A stretch of 64,000 nt of DNA from CAVQBP01 sp963740945 (GCA_963740945.1 CAVUGE010000037.1:1-64000); one strand, 5' to 3'. Positions 51,389 through 59,624 are shown, counted from the first letter of the stretch. Numbers and translations: made by a program. Notes: generated by a model from the sequence alone, not told the origin.

Positions 51389-53575
51389 TTAAACATTACC
51401 GGTTTCACCATTCTCTTCTTTTGAACCTGCTTCTTGATTTTTTATTCTATCTAATTCTGCAGGATGTTCTTCTGCCATTTCTTCTTCGGTAACTTTTCCG
51501 GTTATCCAGGAAGTATTCATTGGATAAATATCGGGATTAAAGATTACGAAATAAAAATGCCATACTATAATAGCAAGTGTCGCTAACCAGGCTTCATAAT
51601 AATGTATTGTTCTTGCAATTTCCCAGCCTAACAACGTAAATAATCCGATGAAAGTATTATCAAACCACATTACAAAACCCGTAGCGGACATTATTATAGT
51701 CCCCCAGATAAGGGCCCAGTATTCGGCTTTTTCAATATAGCTAAATCTGTCAAGTCTCGGTTTTTCTTTTGATAAGCCTAAATTATATTTTGCTATTCCG
51801 ATGGCATCAAATAAGTCCTGCCTTTTCGGGAATAAATCTTTAATAAGCTGTTTTCCCCTTTCAGTGAAGGAAACGTAATAAATGTGGTATAAACTGGTAA
51901 CTATCATAATAACTGCCGCAATTCTATGCAGTAAACTGCGGTAATCGAAAGCGTGCTCTACACTACGGCGAATATGCGCAACCCACCACGAATTTGGAAA
52001 CTGCAGCATAAATCCTGTTACAACAAGTATAATAAAGCTGATTGTAAATAATAAATGCTGTACCCTTTCATTGACATTCATTCTAAGGTAAAGAGCATGG
52101 CTGTGTTTTTCCTGAACAATATATCCGAGCTGCTTCAACCTTTTTATTCTCGCCTTCTTTAGAAAATCTAAAACGTTGTGGAACAGCATAGCGCCGATAA
52201 TTGAAACAATCATCATTATGTATATAAGGGAAATCCAATAAAGTATAGGTTCCGACTTTTCCTTTTGGGCTGAATGTATGTCACCTACAGTAAAATTCTC
52301 ATTAGCTCCCGGATGACATTTCCCGCATGTCTTTGTAAGGTTGCCCTGATATACTGATGATTTGGGATTATCCGGAGGTAATATTAAATGAACACCATGA
52401 CAACTGCCGCAATTCGCTACTTTTGTAACTCCCCCCTGTAATGCCAATCCATGATAACTTTGCTGGAAGGTTGACCACCGGTTTGGATTTAACCCATACT
52501 TAGAAGTTAATGTAACGGATCCATGACAGCGCGAACATACCTGCCGGGATACATTTCCACGCGATGTTGGGGCAAGGGGATTACTGGGCTTCAGTATATT
52601 ATGTTCTCCGTGACAATTAACGCATACAGGGGCGTCGCTGCTTCCCTTTTGCAGTACCGCAACCCCGTGTATGCTTTCTTTATATTCTTTTTCTATATTA
52701 CCATGGCACTGGCCGCATGTATTAGGAATATTAAACCTGTTTACAGTAGAAGTTGGATCTCCGGGTGCTTTGACCATATGAGCTGTATGACAGTTTACAC
52801 AATTTGCCGCTTTCCCGTTTCCGGAAAGTAAAGCTTTACCGTGTACACTTTGAGTATAGGATGAGATGAACCCTGCCGAAGGTGAAGTTCTTGCTCTTAT
52901 ATCGGCATTATCAAGATGACATGATAAACAAAGTCTTTCTTGATTTATTTTAATTTGCGCACTGTCTTTAGAAGCAACCGAAACAATTTGATTCTTATGG
53001 CATGTAAAACAATTTGGTGCCCCTTTCACTCCTTCTCTCAATCCGTTTGCATGGGCTGAGGTTGAAAATTCTTTCGCTTTATCCGGATGGCAGTTTGAAC
53101 AGGCGGCCACAATATTCTTCGAACTAAATTTCGAACTCGCTACTTTAGGCGATATTATATCGTGCGTTCCATGACAGCCTCTACAGTTAACATCTTTACT
53201 CCCGTCAACACCATTTGCATTTATCATCTGGGGATGAAAAGGATGCTTAATAGGTGCATCTGTATGGCACGATTCACAATTTATCGGCTGAATATTAGCT
53301 TTATGCGGAATTTCATCGGGGTCAAACCCGGTATGGCAGGATATACATTGAAGTTTACCATGAGCAGAATGATCAAAGACCTTTTGATCAACAAAGAGAG
53401 AAACTTCCTTCCCGTTTCTTTCTGTTGTTAATGTATTATCACTATGGCAAGTTAGACAGTCATCATTGCTTTGAGGAAAGATATTTATCGGAAGGATAGA
53501 TAAGTAAACAAGAACATAAAAAAAATAAACCAAATTATTTTTTTTTCTAAACCGTCTAACATTGCCAAAAACCAT
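51389..53575 (-). CDS. 13-haem c-type cytochrome fused to a cytochrome b-like membrane domain
   Basis: A 728-residue protein. After a signal peptide come thirteen CXXCH sites (CLTCH, CISCH, CESCH, CRGCH, CSNCH, CFTCH, CLSCH, CVNCH, CGQCH, CVNCH, CSRCH, CGSCH, CGKCH) to residue ~425. The C-terminal third has about five helices with His in LFHNVLDF, RVQHLLF, LLHRIAAVIMIV, SLYHIYYVSF and VWHFYFVIF, fitting a di-haem b561/Ni-hydrogenase-type cytochrome b. The same fusion principle is known from CbcL of Geobacter, which passes electrons from menaquinol to periplasmic cytochromes. I choose the ATG at 53575; a TTG twelve codons earlier is possible. First gene of the cytochrome operon. Confidence 0.85.
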   Translation of the reverse strand: MVFGNVRRFRKKNNLVYFFYVLVYLSILPINIFPQSNDDCLTCHSDNTLTTERNGKEVSLFVDQKVFDHSAHGKLQCISCHTGFDPDEIPHKANIQPINCESCHTDAPIKHPFHPQMINANGVDGSKDVNCRGCHGTHDIISPKVASSKFSSKNIVAACSNCHPDKAKEFSTSAHANGLREGVKGAPNCFTCHKNQIVSVASKDSAQIKINQERLCLSCHLDNADIRARTSPSAGFISSYTQSVHGKALLSGNGKAANCVNCHTAHMVKAPGDPTSTVNRFNIPNTCGQCHGNIEKEYKESIHGVAVLQKGSSDAPVCVNCHGEHNILKPSNPLAPTSRGNVSRQVCSRCHGSVTLTSKYGLNPNRWSTFQQSYHGLALQGGVTKVANCGSCHGVHLILPPDNPKSSVYQGNLTKTCGKCHPGANENFTVGDIHSAQKEKSEPILYWISLIYIMMIVSIIGAMLFHNVLDFLKKARIKRLKQLGYIVQEKHSHALYLRMNVNERVQHLLFTISFIILVVTGFMLQFPNSWWVAHIRRSVEHAFDYRSLLHRIAAVIMIVTSLYHIYYVSFTERGKQLIKDLFPKRQDLFDAIGIAKYNLGLSKEKPRLDRFSYIEKAEYWALIWGTIIMSATGFVMWFDNTFIGLFTLLGWEIARTIHYYEAWLATLAIIVWHFYFVIFNPDIYPMNTSWITGKVTEEEMAEEHPAELDRIKNQEAGSKEENGETGNV

Positions 53576-53675
53576 AATAATCAGTACATAAATTGTGATA
53601 AAATTTGTCAAGTTTTAATTTTTTAAAGATGAAGGCCTATATGAGAATTGGTTTTTAATTCTTTTAAGCTTAACC

Positions 53676-53750
53676 TTAAAAAGAAAATGCAATACCATAA
53701 AGAGCTACTATTGAAAAAATGAACAAAATGTAAAGCAATAAATTTTTCAT
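53676..53750 (-). CDS. 24-residue single-helix membrane peptide
   Basis: A small gene too short for ordinary ORF calls: ATG at 53748-53750, TAA at 53676-53678. The translation is MKNLLLYILFIFSIVALYGI followed by AFSF, nearly all hydrophobic, i.e. one membrane helix. GAGGAAA lies about six bases before the ATG, a better ribosome site than most genes here. It lies between the receiver-domain gene and the cytochrome operon on the same strand, 100 bases upstream of the latter. It may be a small subunit or regulator of the membrane complex; not recognised as any known family. Confidence 0.6.
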   Translation of the reverse strand: MKNLLLYILFIFSIVALYGIAFSF

Positions 53751-54049
53751 AAACGTTTCCTCAGAATATTTATATTGTTTAATCCAACATTTCACTGAAG
53801 TTCATTTATTTTCTCAAAGAGTATGCCGTGATAAAAATTATTATTTGTTTAATATTTATATATAATTCGCAATATTTTCTCAACAATGGGAAACAATATT
53901 TTGTCGATTTTTATATATAAGAAGCATAAATTAGTCAATAGTCATTGGTCATTATATGTCTTATGTCATTTGTAGACATTTAGTTGATGGAATGGTGGAG
54001 AATTGGATGGATGGATGATTGAATGGCAATGTAAGGAATTGAATAGAAA
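53751..54049. other. Gene-free stretch with GTCATT/TGGATGG-type simple sequence
   Basis: No gene seen. 53935-54015 holds simple repeats such as GTCATTGGTCATTATATGTC and GGATGGATGGATGATTGAATGG, similar in composition to sequence at 58828-58905. It precedes the small peptide gene and could contain its promoter, but none was identified. Confidence 0.4.
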
Positions 54050-54418
54050 TTAATTAAAATTGCCTGTAAGAGTAGAAAGTTCTTTGGTCACTTCATTGAG
54101 GTCAAAAGGTTTGTAGAAAATTGTGTCTGCAAATTTTCTAATCTTTATGTCGAATTCTTTATTCTGATTTTTATAGACGTATATTAAAACTATTGGAACA
54201 TGCGGGTTAACAACTTTAATCTCCTCACATAATTTTTCCATTCTTTCGGAAGGTTCCATATCTAATAACACTAAATTAAAATTGGTACACTTGACTATTT
54301 TAAGCAGGTCGTCCTGATCTGTGCTGACTGTAATATTGTACCTGTCTTTTAAATACATCAAAAGACTGAAACTCATTGTAAAATCGGCACTATATAATAT
54401 TATTTTCTTCATATCCAT
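54050..54418 (-). CDS. Stand-alone receiver-domain protein, partly degenerate
   Basis: A 122-residue CheY-like fold: KIILYSADFTMSFSLLMYLK, FNLVLLDMEPSERMEKL with the phospho-acceptor Asp, VVNPHVPIVLIYVYKNQ and DTIFYKPFDLNEVTKEL with the conserved Lys. The acidic pocket (normally Asp-Asp near residue 10) is replaced by Ser-Ala-Asp, and the Thr/Ser switch residue at the end of strand 4 is missing (IYVY), so phosphorylation may be impaired. No output domain. It lies downstream of the NtrC-type gene and upstream of the cytochrome operon on the same strand. Confidence 0.78.
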   Translation of the reverse strand: MDMKKIILYSADFTMSFSLLMYLKDRYNITVSTDQDDLLKIVKCTNFNLVLLDMEPSERMEKLCEEIKVVNPHVPIVLIYVYKNQNKEFDIKIRKFADTIFYKPFDLNEVTKELSTLTGNFN

Positions 54419-54679
54419 AGTTAAACAAAATAAATTTGCCTGATTTCTTTAACTATTTATGTGCCAAATTGTTTTGATATTCTTAAACCAGTGCTTTCTT
54501 GCAAATAAGTCTTAAAAAAGCCAAAATCATATTATTTTCAAATTTGAGAAAAGGACTTAAAAGTCTTAATTCTTGCTCGTGAAAAATAGTTTCATAAACT
54601 TGAGAAGTCGAAGGGGGGGTAAATTTTTTATAATGGGAATAAAGAGAATTATACTAAAATGGTATTAAAATTAGATTGG
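54419..54679. other. Gene-free upstream region of the receiver gene
   Basis: No gene. A TTTGGCACATAAA stretch on the minus strand near 54454-54466 matches the -24 half of a sigma-54 promoter but the -12 GC is absent at the proper distance. Confidence 0.35.
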
Positions 54680-54735
54680 GAGATTCTTCACTCCACTTCG
54701 TTCCGTTCAGAATGACAATGTTTATGTAATTTCAG
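54655..54735. repeat. Dispersed GATTCTTC...CTCCACTTCGTTCCG repeat, copy 1
   Basis: Shares AAAATGGT at its left, GAGATTCTTC, CTCCACTTCGTTCCGTTCAG with AATGACAAT, and the tail CAGTT with the copy at 57658-57757. It ends at the stop codon of the leftward NtrC-type gene. Confidence 0.8.
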
Positions 54736-56088
54736 TTATGCTTTAATATCAAGTTCTTTCAGCTTTCTGTACAATGTTGAAAGCCCTACCTGAAGCTGCT
54801 TTGCGGTTAGTTCTTTGTCATGTTCATTACTATCTAAAACTTTTAAGATAAATTCTCTTTCAAAATTCCTTACTGAACTTTCTAACGAACCGGTCGAATT
54901 TATTTTTGAAAGTTTTATCTCCCTGAATGAATCGGGTAAATCATTTATAGATATAAAATCTTTTTTACAGAATATTACTGCTCTTTCAACTATATTTTCA
55001 AGCTCTCTAATTTCTCCCTTCCATTCATGACTCAAAAGTACATGCATTGAATCAGTATCAAATCCTTTTATATTTTTATTCATATCCTTTCTATACTTGT
55101 TAAGGAAATGGTCTGCAAGTAAAGGGATATCTTCTTCTCTCTCTTTTAAAGACGGAAGCTGAATCTCTATTACATTTAATCTGTAGTAAAGGTCTTCACG
55201 AAAATTTCCTGCTTTAATCTCTTCTACTAAATCCCTGTTAGTTGAAGCAATTATTCTAACGTCAACTTTTACCGTTGAAGTCTGTCCAACGGGAGAAAAT
55301 TCTTTTTCTTGAAGAACCCGCAGAAATTTTACCTGGAGCTGCAAAGGCATCTCACTTATTTCATCAAGGAAAAGAGTTCCCTTATCGGCAGCTTTTACAA
55401 AGCCCTCCTTATCATAAACAGCACCTGTAAATGCCCCTTTCTTGTGCCCGAATAATTCGCTTTCGACAAGATTTTCGGCAATAGCTCCGCAATTAAATGC
55501 AACAAAAGGTTTATTCTTTCTGTTACTGTTATAGTGAAGTGCACGAGCCACCAGTTCTTTTCCTGTACCGCTTTTCCCTATGATCAATACTGTACTATCC
55601 GCTTCGGATACAGCCTGGATCATATCATATATTTTCCTTATTGCTGGACTTTTACCGATTATATTTTCAAAATCATAATGTCTTTGAATTTCGTTCCTTA
55701 ATATCCTGTTTTCAAGCAAAAGACTTCTAACTTCAAAGAGTCTTTTGATCTTCAAAATAATTTCATCAAACTCAACAGGTTTCAGGATATAGTCGCTGGC
55801 ACCGTTTCTTAGAGCTGAAATAGCTGTGTTTAGTGAACCGAAAGCTGTAATAATTATTACAGACGTTTGAATATTTACCTGTTTTATTTTCTCAAGTAGT
55901 TCAATTCCCTTCATACTGGGCATCTCAAGGTCTGTTACAACAAGATCAAAAGAATTCTTTAGAAGCATTTCATAAGCTACTAAACCATTCTCAGCTTCTT
56001 CTACATCATATCCTTCCTTTTTAAGAATGTAGGAAAGAGATTCACGTATTATTTTTTCATCATCAACTATTAAAATTTTTTCTGCCAT
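54736..56088 (-). CDS. NtrC-family sigma-54-dependent response regulator
   Basis: A 450-residue activator with three domains: receiver (acidic pair Asp9-Asp10, phospho-acceptor Asp53 in VVTDLEMPS, Lys in YILKPVEFDE), AAA+ sigma-54 interaction domain (Walker A GKSGTGKELVA, the sigma-54-contacting ELFGHKKGAFTGA, Walker B GTLFLDEISEMP, and RLNVIEIQLPSLKER) and a Fis-type helix-turn-helix (ELTAKQLQVGLSTLYRKLKEL). It opens promoters containing sigma-54 RNA polymerase. It starts one base after the histidine kinase fragment ends, forming a two-component system, and precedes the cytochrome operon, a plausible target. Confidence 0.95.
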   Translation of the reverse strand: MAEKILIVDDEKIIRESLSYILKKEGYDVEEAENGLVAYEMLLKNSFDLVVTDLEMPSMKGIELLEKIKQVNIQTSVIIITAFGSLNTAISALRNGASDYILKPVEFDEIILKIKRLFEVRSLLLENRILRNEIQRHYDFENIIGKSPAIRKIYDMIQAVSEADSTVLIIGKSGTGKELVARALHYNSNRKNKPFVAFNCGAIAENLVESELFGHKKGAFTGAVYDKEGFVKAADKGTLFLDEISEMPLQLQVKFLRVLQEKEFSPVGQTSTVKVDVRIIASTNRDLVEEIKAGNFREDLYYRLNVIEIQLPSLKEREEDIPLLADHFLNKYRKDMNKNIKGFDTDSMHVLLSHEWKGEIRELENIVERAVIFCKKDFISINDLPDSFREIKLSKINSTGSLESSVRNFEREFILKVLDSNEHDKELTAKQLQVGLSTLYRKLKELDIKA

Positions 56089-56089
56089 T

Positions 56090-56281
56090 TTAAATCTTCC
56101 TATTAAATGGTAAGTTAATTGTAAAAGTTGAGCCTACTCCAAATTCACTTTTAACAAAGATTTCACCTTCAAAACTTTTTATTATTCCGTAGCTTATCCA
56201 GAGCCCGAGCCCGGTTCCGATACCCTCTCTTTTTGTTGTAAAAAAAGGTTCGAATACTTTACTCAATTCCTCATCCGTCAT
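56090..56281 (-). CDS. C-terminal ATPase fragment of the frameshifted histidine kinase
   Basis: Starting from an internal ATG, 63 residues hold the G1/F/G2 part of a HATPase domain: KVFEPFFTTKREGIGTGLGLWISYGII and GEIFVKSEFGVGSTFTINLPF. Reading the same frame further upstream gives EKDDDYITIKFTDSGKGMTD (by position 56270-56330), which is the missing N/G1 region continuing directly from the upstream kinase gene. So this is the tail of one gene, separated from the rest by a net one-base shift. As a free peptide it would lack the H box and N box. Confidence 0.8.
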   Translation of the reverse strand: MTDEELSKVFEPFFTTKREGIGTGLGLWISYGIIKSFEGEIFVKSEFGVGSTFTINLPFNRKI

Positions 56282-56321
56282 TCCTTTACCTGAATCAGTA
56301 AATTTTATCGTAATATAATCA

Positions 56322-57551
56322 TCATCCTTTTCCGAAATTTACAACAATTTTTTTATCACTATATAAAGTTTCTTTTTCGACAATCGCATCAACAGCATTT
56401 AAAAGAATATTTAAGAAAACCTGTTCTATTTGATCAGGAACAAGAGGAAACAAAGGAATCGTTTCATCTAAATGAATTTCGAATTCAATATCTTTAGCTT
56501 TTTTACCTACACGGGTAATATTAATCGATTCAGTAAGAACCTGATTTATGTCGGTCAATTTTAATTCATAATTAGAAGGACGGGAAAAATCAACCAGGTC
56601 TCTAATTATTTTTGAAATTCTTGTGACCTGACCTTTGACTAATTCCAATTTCTCTTTAATAAAAAGATCATCCGTAGTTCTTAAGATAACCTGAACCAAA
56701 GCAGAAATGGAAGCTAAAGGGTTTCCAACTTCATGTGCGACACCGGCAGCAAGAGTACCTATGCTTTCCATTTTTTGCGTATGAACCAGCTGCTTCTCCA
56801 ATAATTTTTTATCCGATAAATCTCTATGTATTCCAAAAAATCCTGTTACTTCGCGATTTTGATCAATTATTGGAGATATCATCAATTGTGCATAATATGG
56901 TTCGCCGGTTTTTCTTCTGTTCTCAACTTCACCGACCCAAACTTTTCCGCTTCTTACTGTATCCCACATTTTCTTCCAGAACTTTTTGGATTGCCTTCCG
57001 CTCCCGAAAACGTTGGGGTTCTTTCCTAAAACTTCTTGTTTCGAATACCCGCTTGCTCCAAGAAATGCCGGGTTAACATAAACTAAATTCCCTTCCAGGT
57101 TTGTTATAGCTAATGGGAATATCGTTTTTTCAGCAATGTTGTAGAATCTTAAAAGATCTAATTCTTTTTTTCTTTCTTCAGTTATATCTCTGGCAACTAC
57201 AAATAAGTTCTTATTTTTAGCTAAAGATTCTTTTTCAGACGGGGAAACAAATAAATCTATATCGAATTTATTATTTGATATATTAAATTTAGTAATAAAA
57301 TTCTTACTATCATTGTCTTTTTTGCATTTCTGGAAAAAAATCTGAGCTTTTTCTTTATAAGCCTGATCTATCAAATTTAAAAAATTTTCTCCTTTTACAT
57401 CGTGTCCGTCTATATTGATTATTTTATAAAATGCCTTATTATAATTCAATATTTCAAAATCACTTGAAATAATAAAGCACATATCATAAAATTCATCAAG
57501 AAGACTAAAATCCAGATTAAATTTCTTCGAAGGGGTTTCTGTTAAACTCAT
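56322..57551 (-). CDS. PAS-domain sensor histidine kinase (NtrB-like), truncated by a frameshift
   Basis: The 409 residues comprise a first PAS domain (~15-120), a second PAS with PAC (~135-255: GNLVYVNPAFLGASGYSKQE, ENRRKTGEPYYAQL, FFGIHRDLSDKK), a HisKA domain with the phospho-acceptor His273 in GVAHEVGNPLASI, and the start of the ATPase domain with N box EQVFLNILLNAVDAIV. The frame ends at TGA 56322-56324 in NFGKG; the remaining G boxes are in another frame. A single inserted base between 56326 and 56334 (or one lost A in the A4 run) restores one protein of about 486 residues. No membrane helix, so a cytosolic sensor. Confidence 0.88.
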   Translation of the reverse strand: MSLTETPSKKFNLDFSLLDEFYDMCFIISSDFEILNYNKAFYKIINIDGHDVKGENFLNLIDQAYKEKAQIFFQKCKKDNDSKNFITKFNISNNKFDIDLFVSPSEKESLAKNKNLFVVARDITEERKKELDLLRFYNIAEKTIFPLAITNLEGNLVYVNPAFLGASGYSKQEVLGKNPNVFGSGRQSKKFWKKMWDTVRSGKVWVGEVENRRKTGEPYYAQLMISPIIDQNREVTGFFGIHRDLSDKKLLEKQLVHTQKMESIGTLAAGVAHEVGNPLASISALVQVILRTTDDLFIKEKLELVKGQVTRISKIIRDLVDFSRPSNYELKLTDINQVLTESINITRVGKKAKDIEFEIHLDETIPLFPLVPDQIEQVFLNILLNAVDAIVEKETLYSDKKIVVNFGKG

Positions 57552-57657
57552 CTATTATAAACTAAATTATATTTACCTAATCTTAAATTAATAAACCTAT
57601 ATATTAAACACTGAAGTTACACAAGATGAATATTTTAAAAAGTTAAGAGAAATATAT

Positions 57658-57757
57658 TAAAATGGTGCAAAATTCAACCATTGAGATTCTTCCCGCGAGC
57701 GGGACAGGTCTCTCCACTTCGTTCCGTTCAGAATGACAATATTTGCTTAACTCCAGT
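57658..57757. repeat. Dispersed GATTCTTC...CTCCACTTCGTTCCG repeat, copy 2
   Basis: Same element as 54655-54735 with an insertion carrying the TCCCGCGAGCGGGA hairpin (57691-57704). It lies immediately 3' of the leftward dihydroorotate-dehydrogenase-like gene (stop at 57764). Confidence 0.8.
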
Positions 57758-57763
57758 TAAACA

Positions 57764-58753
57764 TTATTTGTAGGAATGAAGCATTTTCATATAGTTTGCC
57801 CGTTCAAACTCCGACGGGTTGGCAGTTTTCAAATGGCTCATACTTCCGCGCATCTGTTCAAGTGATTCGTATTCATTTACTTCCATCCAGTATATCATAT
57901 TAGTTAGTAGTTCTGTTATATGATTTGCTCCGAATTTTAAAAGCGATGAGAGCATCTGCACTACAGTTGCACCTGCCATTATCATTTTTAATGCATCTTT
58001 TTCATTTGAAATTCCACTTGTAGCAGCTAAGTCCGCTTTTATTCTCCCATATAAAATACCAATCCATCTTAATGGTAATCTCATATCCATGGGAGTGCTT
58101 AAAAGTACGGTCGGTACAACTTCCAGTTTTTCGAGATCAATATCAGGCTGATAAAAACGGTTAAATAAAACTAATCCATCGGCGCCTACATTCACGAATT
58201 CTTCCGCCATATGTGAAACTGAACTGAAGAATGGATGCATTTTAACGGCAATAGGAATATTAACGTTAAGTTTTACTTCCTTGACAATATCTATATACAA
58301 TTTTTCAATATCACCGGAAGGCTTTTTAGGATCTGTAGCCAGCATATAGATATTTAATTCAAGAGCGTCGGCTCCAGCCTGTTCAATTTTTTTAGCATAT
58401 TCAATCCAGCCGCCGAGCGATTTGCCGTTTAAGCTTGCAATTATCGGGATATCAACAGCTGATTTCGTTTTCTGAATATGATTTAAATATTCTTCCGGGC
58501 CTGTTTTATAAACAAATGGTTCCGGAAAGAAATCAATACTTTCAGAATAACGTTCCTGGTTATCAGTAGTATGCTGATAAAGTTCAAGCTGGTCATGTTC
58601 AATTTCTTCTTCAAATAAAGAATATAAAACTACAGCAGCAGCGCCCGCATCTTCTAATGTTTTGATTTTATCGACCTTATCTGTTAAAGGTCCCGCTGAA
58701 GGGACTATTGGATTTTTTAATTCCATCCCAAGATATTTTGTTGTAAGATCCAT
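57764..58753 (-). CDS. Dihydroorotate dehydrogenase-like FMN protein
   Basis: A 329-residue TIM-barrel flavoprotein. DLTTKYLGMELKNPIVPSAG is the DHOD N-terminal signature; IPIIASLNGKSLGGW, ADALELNIYMLATDP, IPIAVKMHPFFSS and the phosphate-binding GISNEKDALKMIMAGATVVQML follow. The active-site base region of true class 1/2 DHODs (NxSxP with Cys/Ser) is not conserved (NIYMLATD), so this belongs to the DHOD-like group often next to pyruvate:ferredoxin oxidoreductase genes in anaerobes, and probably does not act in pyrimidine synthesis. It lies downstream of peroxiredoxin and nifJ on the same strand. Confidence 0.85.
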   Translation of the reverse strand: MDLTTKYLGMELKNPIVPSAGPLTDKVDKIKTLEDAGAAAVVLYSLFEEEIEHDQLELYQHTTDNQERYSESIDFFPEPFVYKTGPEEYLNHIQKTKSAVDIPIIASLNGKSLGGWIEYAKKIEQAGADALELNIYMLATDPKKPSGDIEKLYIDIVKEVKLNVNIPIAVKMHPFFSSVSHMAEEFVNVGADGLVLFNRFYQPDIDLEKLEVVPTVLLSTPMDMRLPLRWIGILYGRIKADLAATSGISNEKDALKMIMAGATVVQMLSSLLKFGANHITELLTNMIYWMEVNEYESLEQMRGSMSHLKTANPSEFERANYMKMLHSYK

Positions 58754-58803
58754 AATATTTTTCCTATAATTTTTGAAAACTTCAAGTTCGTAAATTCATT
58801 CAA

Positions 58804-58903
58804 TAGTTCCCGCTACGCCAGGAGGCTGCATTCAATGGTCATTCGTAGTCATTCATTGTCATTTATAGTTCCCGCTATGCCAGAAGGCTTCGCGGGACAT
58901 AGT
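58804..58903. repeat. Two copies of a TAGTTCCCGCTAYGCCAGRAGGCT repeat
   Basis: Copy 1 at 58804-58827 and copy 2 at 58866-58889 are 22/24 identical, separated by GTCATTC-rich simple sequence. Copy 2 continues into TCGCGGGA, giving a CCCGC/GCGGG hairpin. The block ends at the peroxiredoxin stop codon (58907). A related unit in reverse orientation lies in the cydA-cydB spacer. Confidence 0.75.
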
Positions 58904-58906
58904 CAT

Positions 58907-59566
58907 TCAATTCAGATTCTTGAAAGTAAACCACCAATCATATCCTTTTTCTGTTTTAAGCCTTTCTTCTGCTCCGAATACATCTTTCGGCGGCGGAATA
59001 ATAACTTTATCGCCAATCAATTCATTATTAGGCCAGTTCTCAGGCATTGCAACTTTCTTTGCGTCTGATATTTGTAAAGCATTTAAAGCTCTCAAAATTT
59101 CATCGACCTGTCTTCCGATTTCCTGCGGATAATAAATCATCAAACGAATTATACCTTTGGGATCAATGATAAAAACAGCTCTAACGGTATTGGCATCTTT
59201 TCCGGGATGTATCATTCCTAACTTAGCCGCAACTTTCCCGGTATGATCAGCAATAACTGGAAACGGAATTTCAACATTTAATTTCTCTTTTATCCATTCA
59301 ATCCACTTAATATGTGAAAAAACCTGGTCGATTGATAAACCAATAAGTTCTGCATTAAGCTGTTTGAACTTATTATTTCTTTTTGCAAAAGCCACGAACT
59401 CTGTTGTACAAACAGGTGTAAAATCAGCCGGATGACTAAAAAGGACTATCCATTTGTCTTTGTAATCATTTGGTAAATTAATTTTTCCCCTGGTTGTTTG
59501 TACTGTTAATTCGGGAAATTTTTCACCGATTAACGGTATACCTGCATTTTCAATATTTTCATTCAT
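58907..59566 (-). CDS. 1-Cys peroxiredoxin (Prx6-like)
   Basis: A 219-residue peroxidase with the peroxidatic Cys53 in SHPADFTPVCTTEF, the only cysteine in the protein, and the long C-terminal extension typical of Prx6 (VDEILRALNALQISDAKKVAMPENWPNNE, by residues ~145-172, then GYDWWFTFKNLN). TVRAVFIIDPKGIIRLMIYYP is a family hallmark. It reduces hydroperoxides using an external thiol. It is placed between nifJ, an oxygen-sensitive iron-sulfur enzyme, and the DHOD-like gene; protection of that enzyme from oxidants is a plausible role. Confidence 0.93.
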   Translation of the reverse strand: MNENIENAGIPLIGEKFPELTVQTTRGKINLPNDYKDKWIVLFSHPADFTPVCTTEFVAFAKRNNKFKQLNAELIGLSIDQVFSHIKWIEWIKEKLNVEIPFPVIADHTGKVAAKLGMIHPGKDANTVRAVFIIDPKGIIRLMIYYPQEIGRQVDEILRALNALQISDAKKVAMPENWPNNELIGDKVIIPPPKDVFGAEERLKTEKGYDWWFTFKNLN

Positions 59567-59592
59567 TTTAATTTGCCCTCTATTTAAGTTTT

Positions 59593-59624
59593 AAAAAAGT
59601 TGCCTTATCATTTCAACAAGGCAA
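59593..59624 (-). terminator. Intrinsic terminator downstream of pyruvate:ferredoxin oxidoreductase
   Basis: Leftward, TTGCCTT (59624-59618) pairs with AAGGCAA (59606-59600) around an 11-base loop and is followed by CTTTTTT. It lies between the nifJ stop (59810) and the peroxiredoxin start (59566). Confidence 0.8.

Noticed and set aside
54454..54470. Sigma-54 promoter on the minus strand upstream of the receiver gene
   Set aside because: TTTGGCAC fits the -24 element but the required GC at -12 is missing at the correct spacing.
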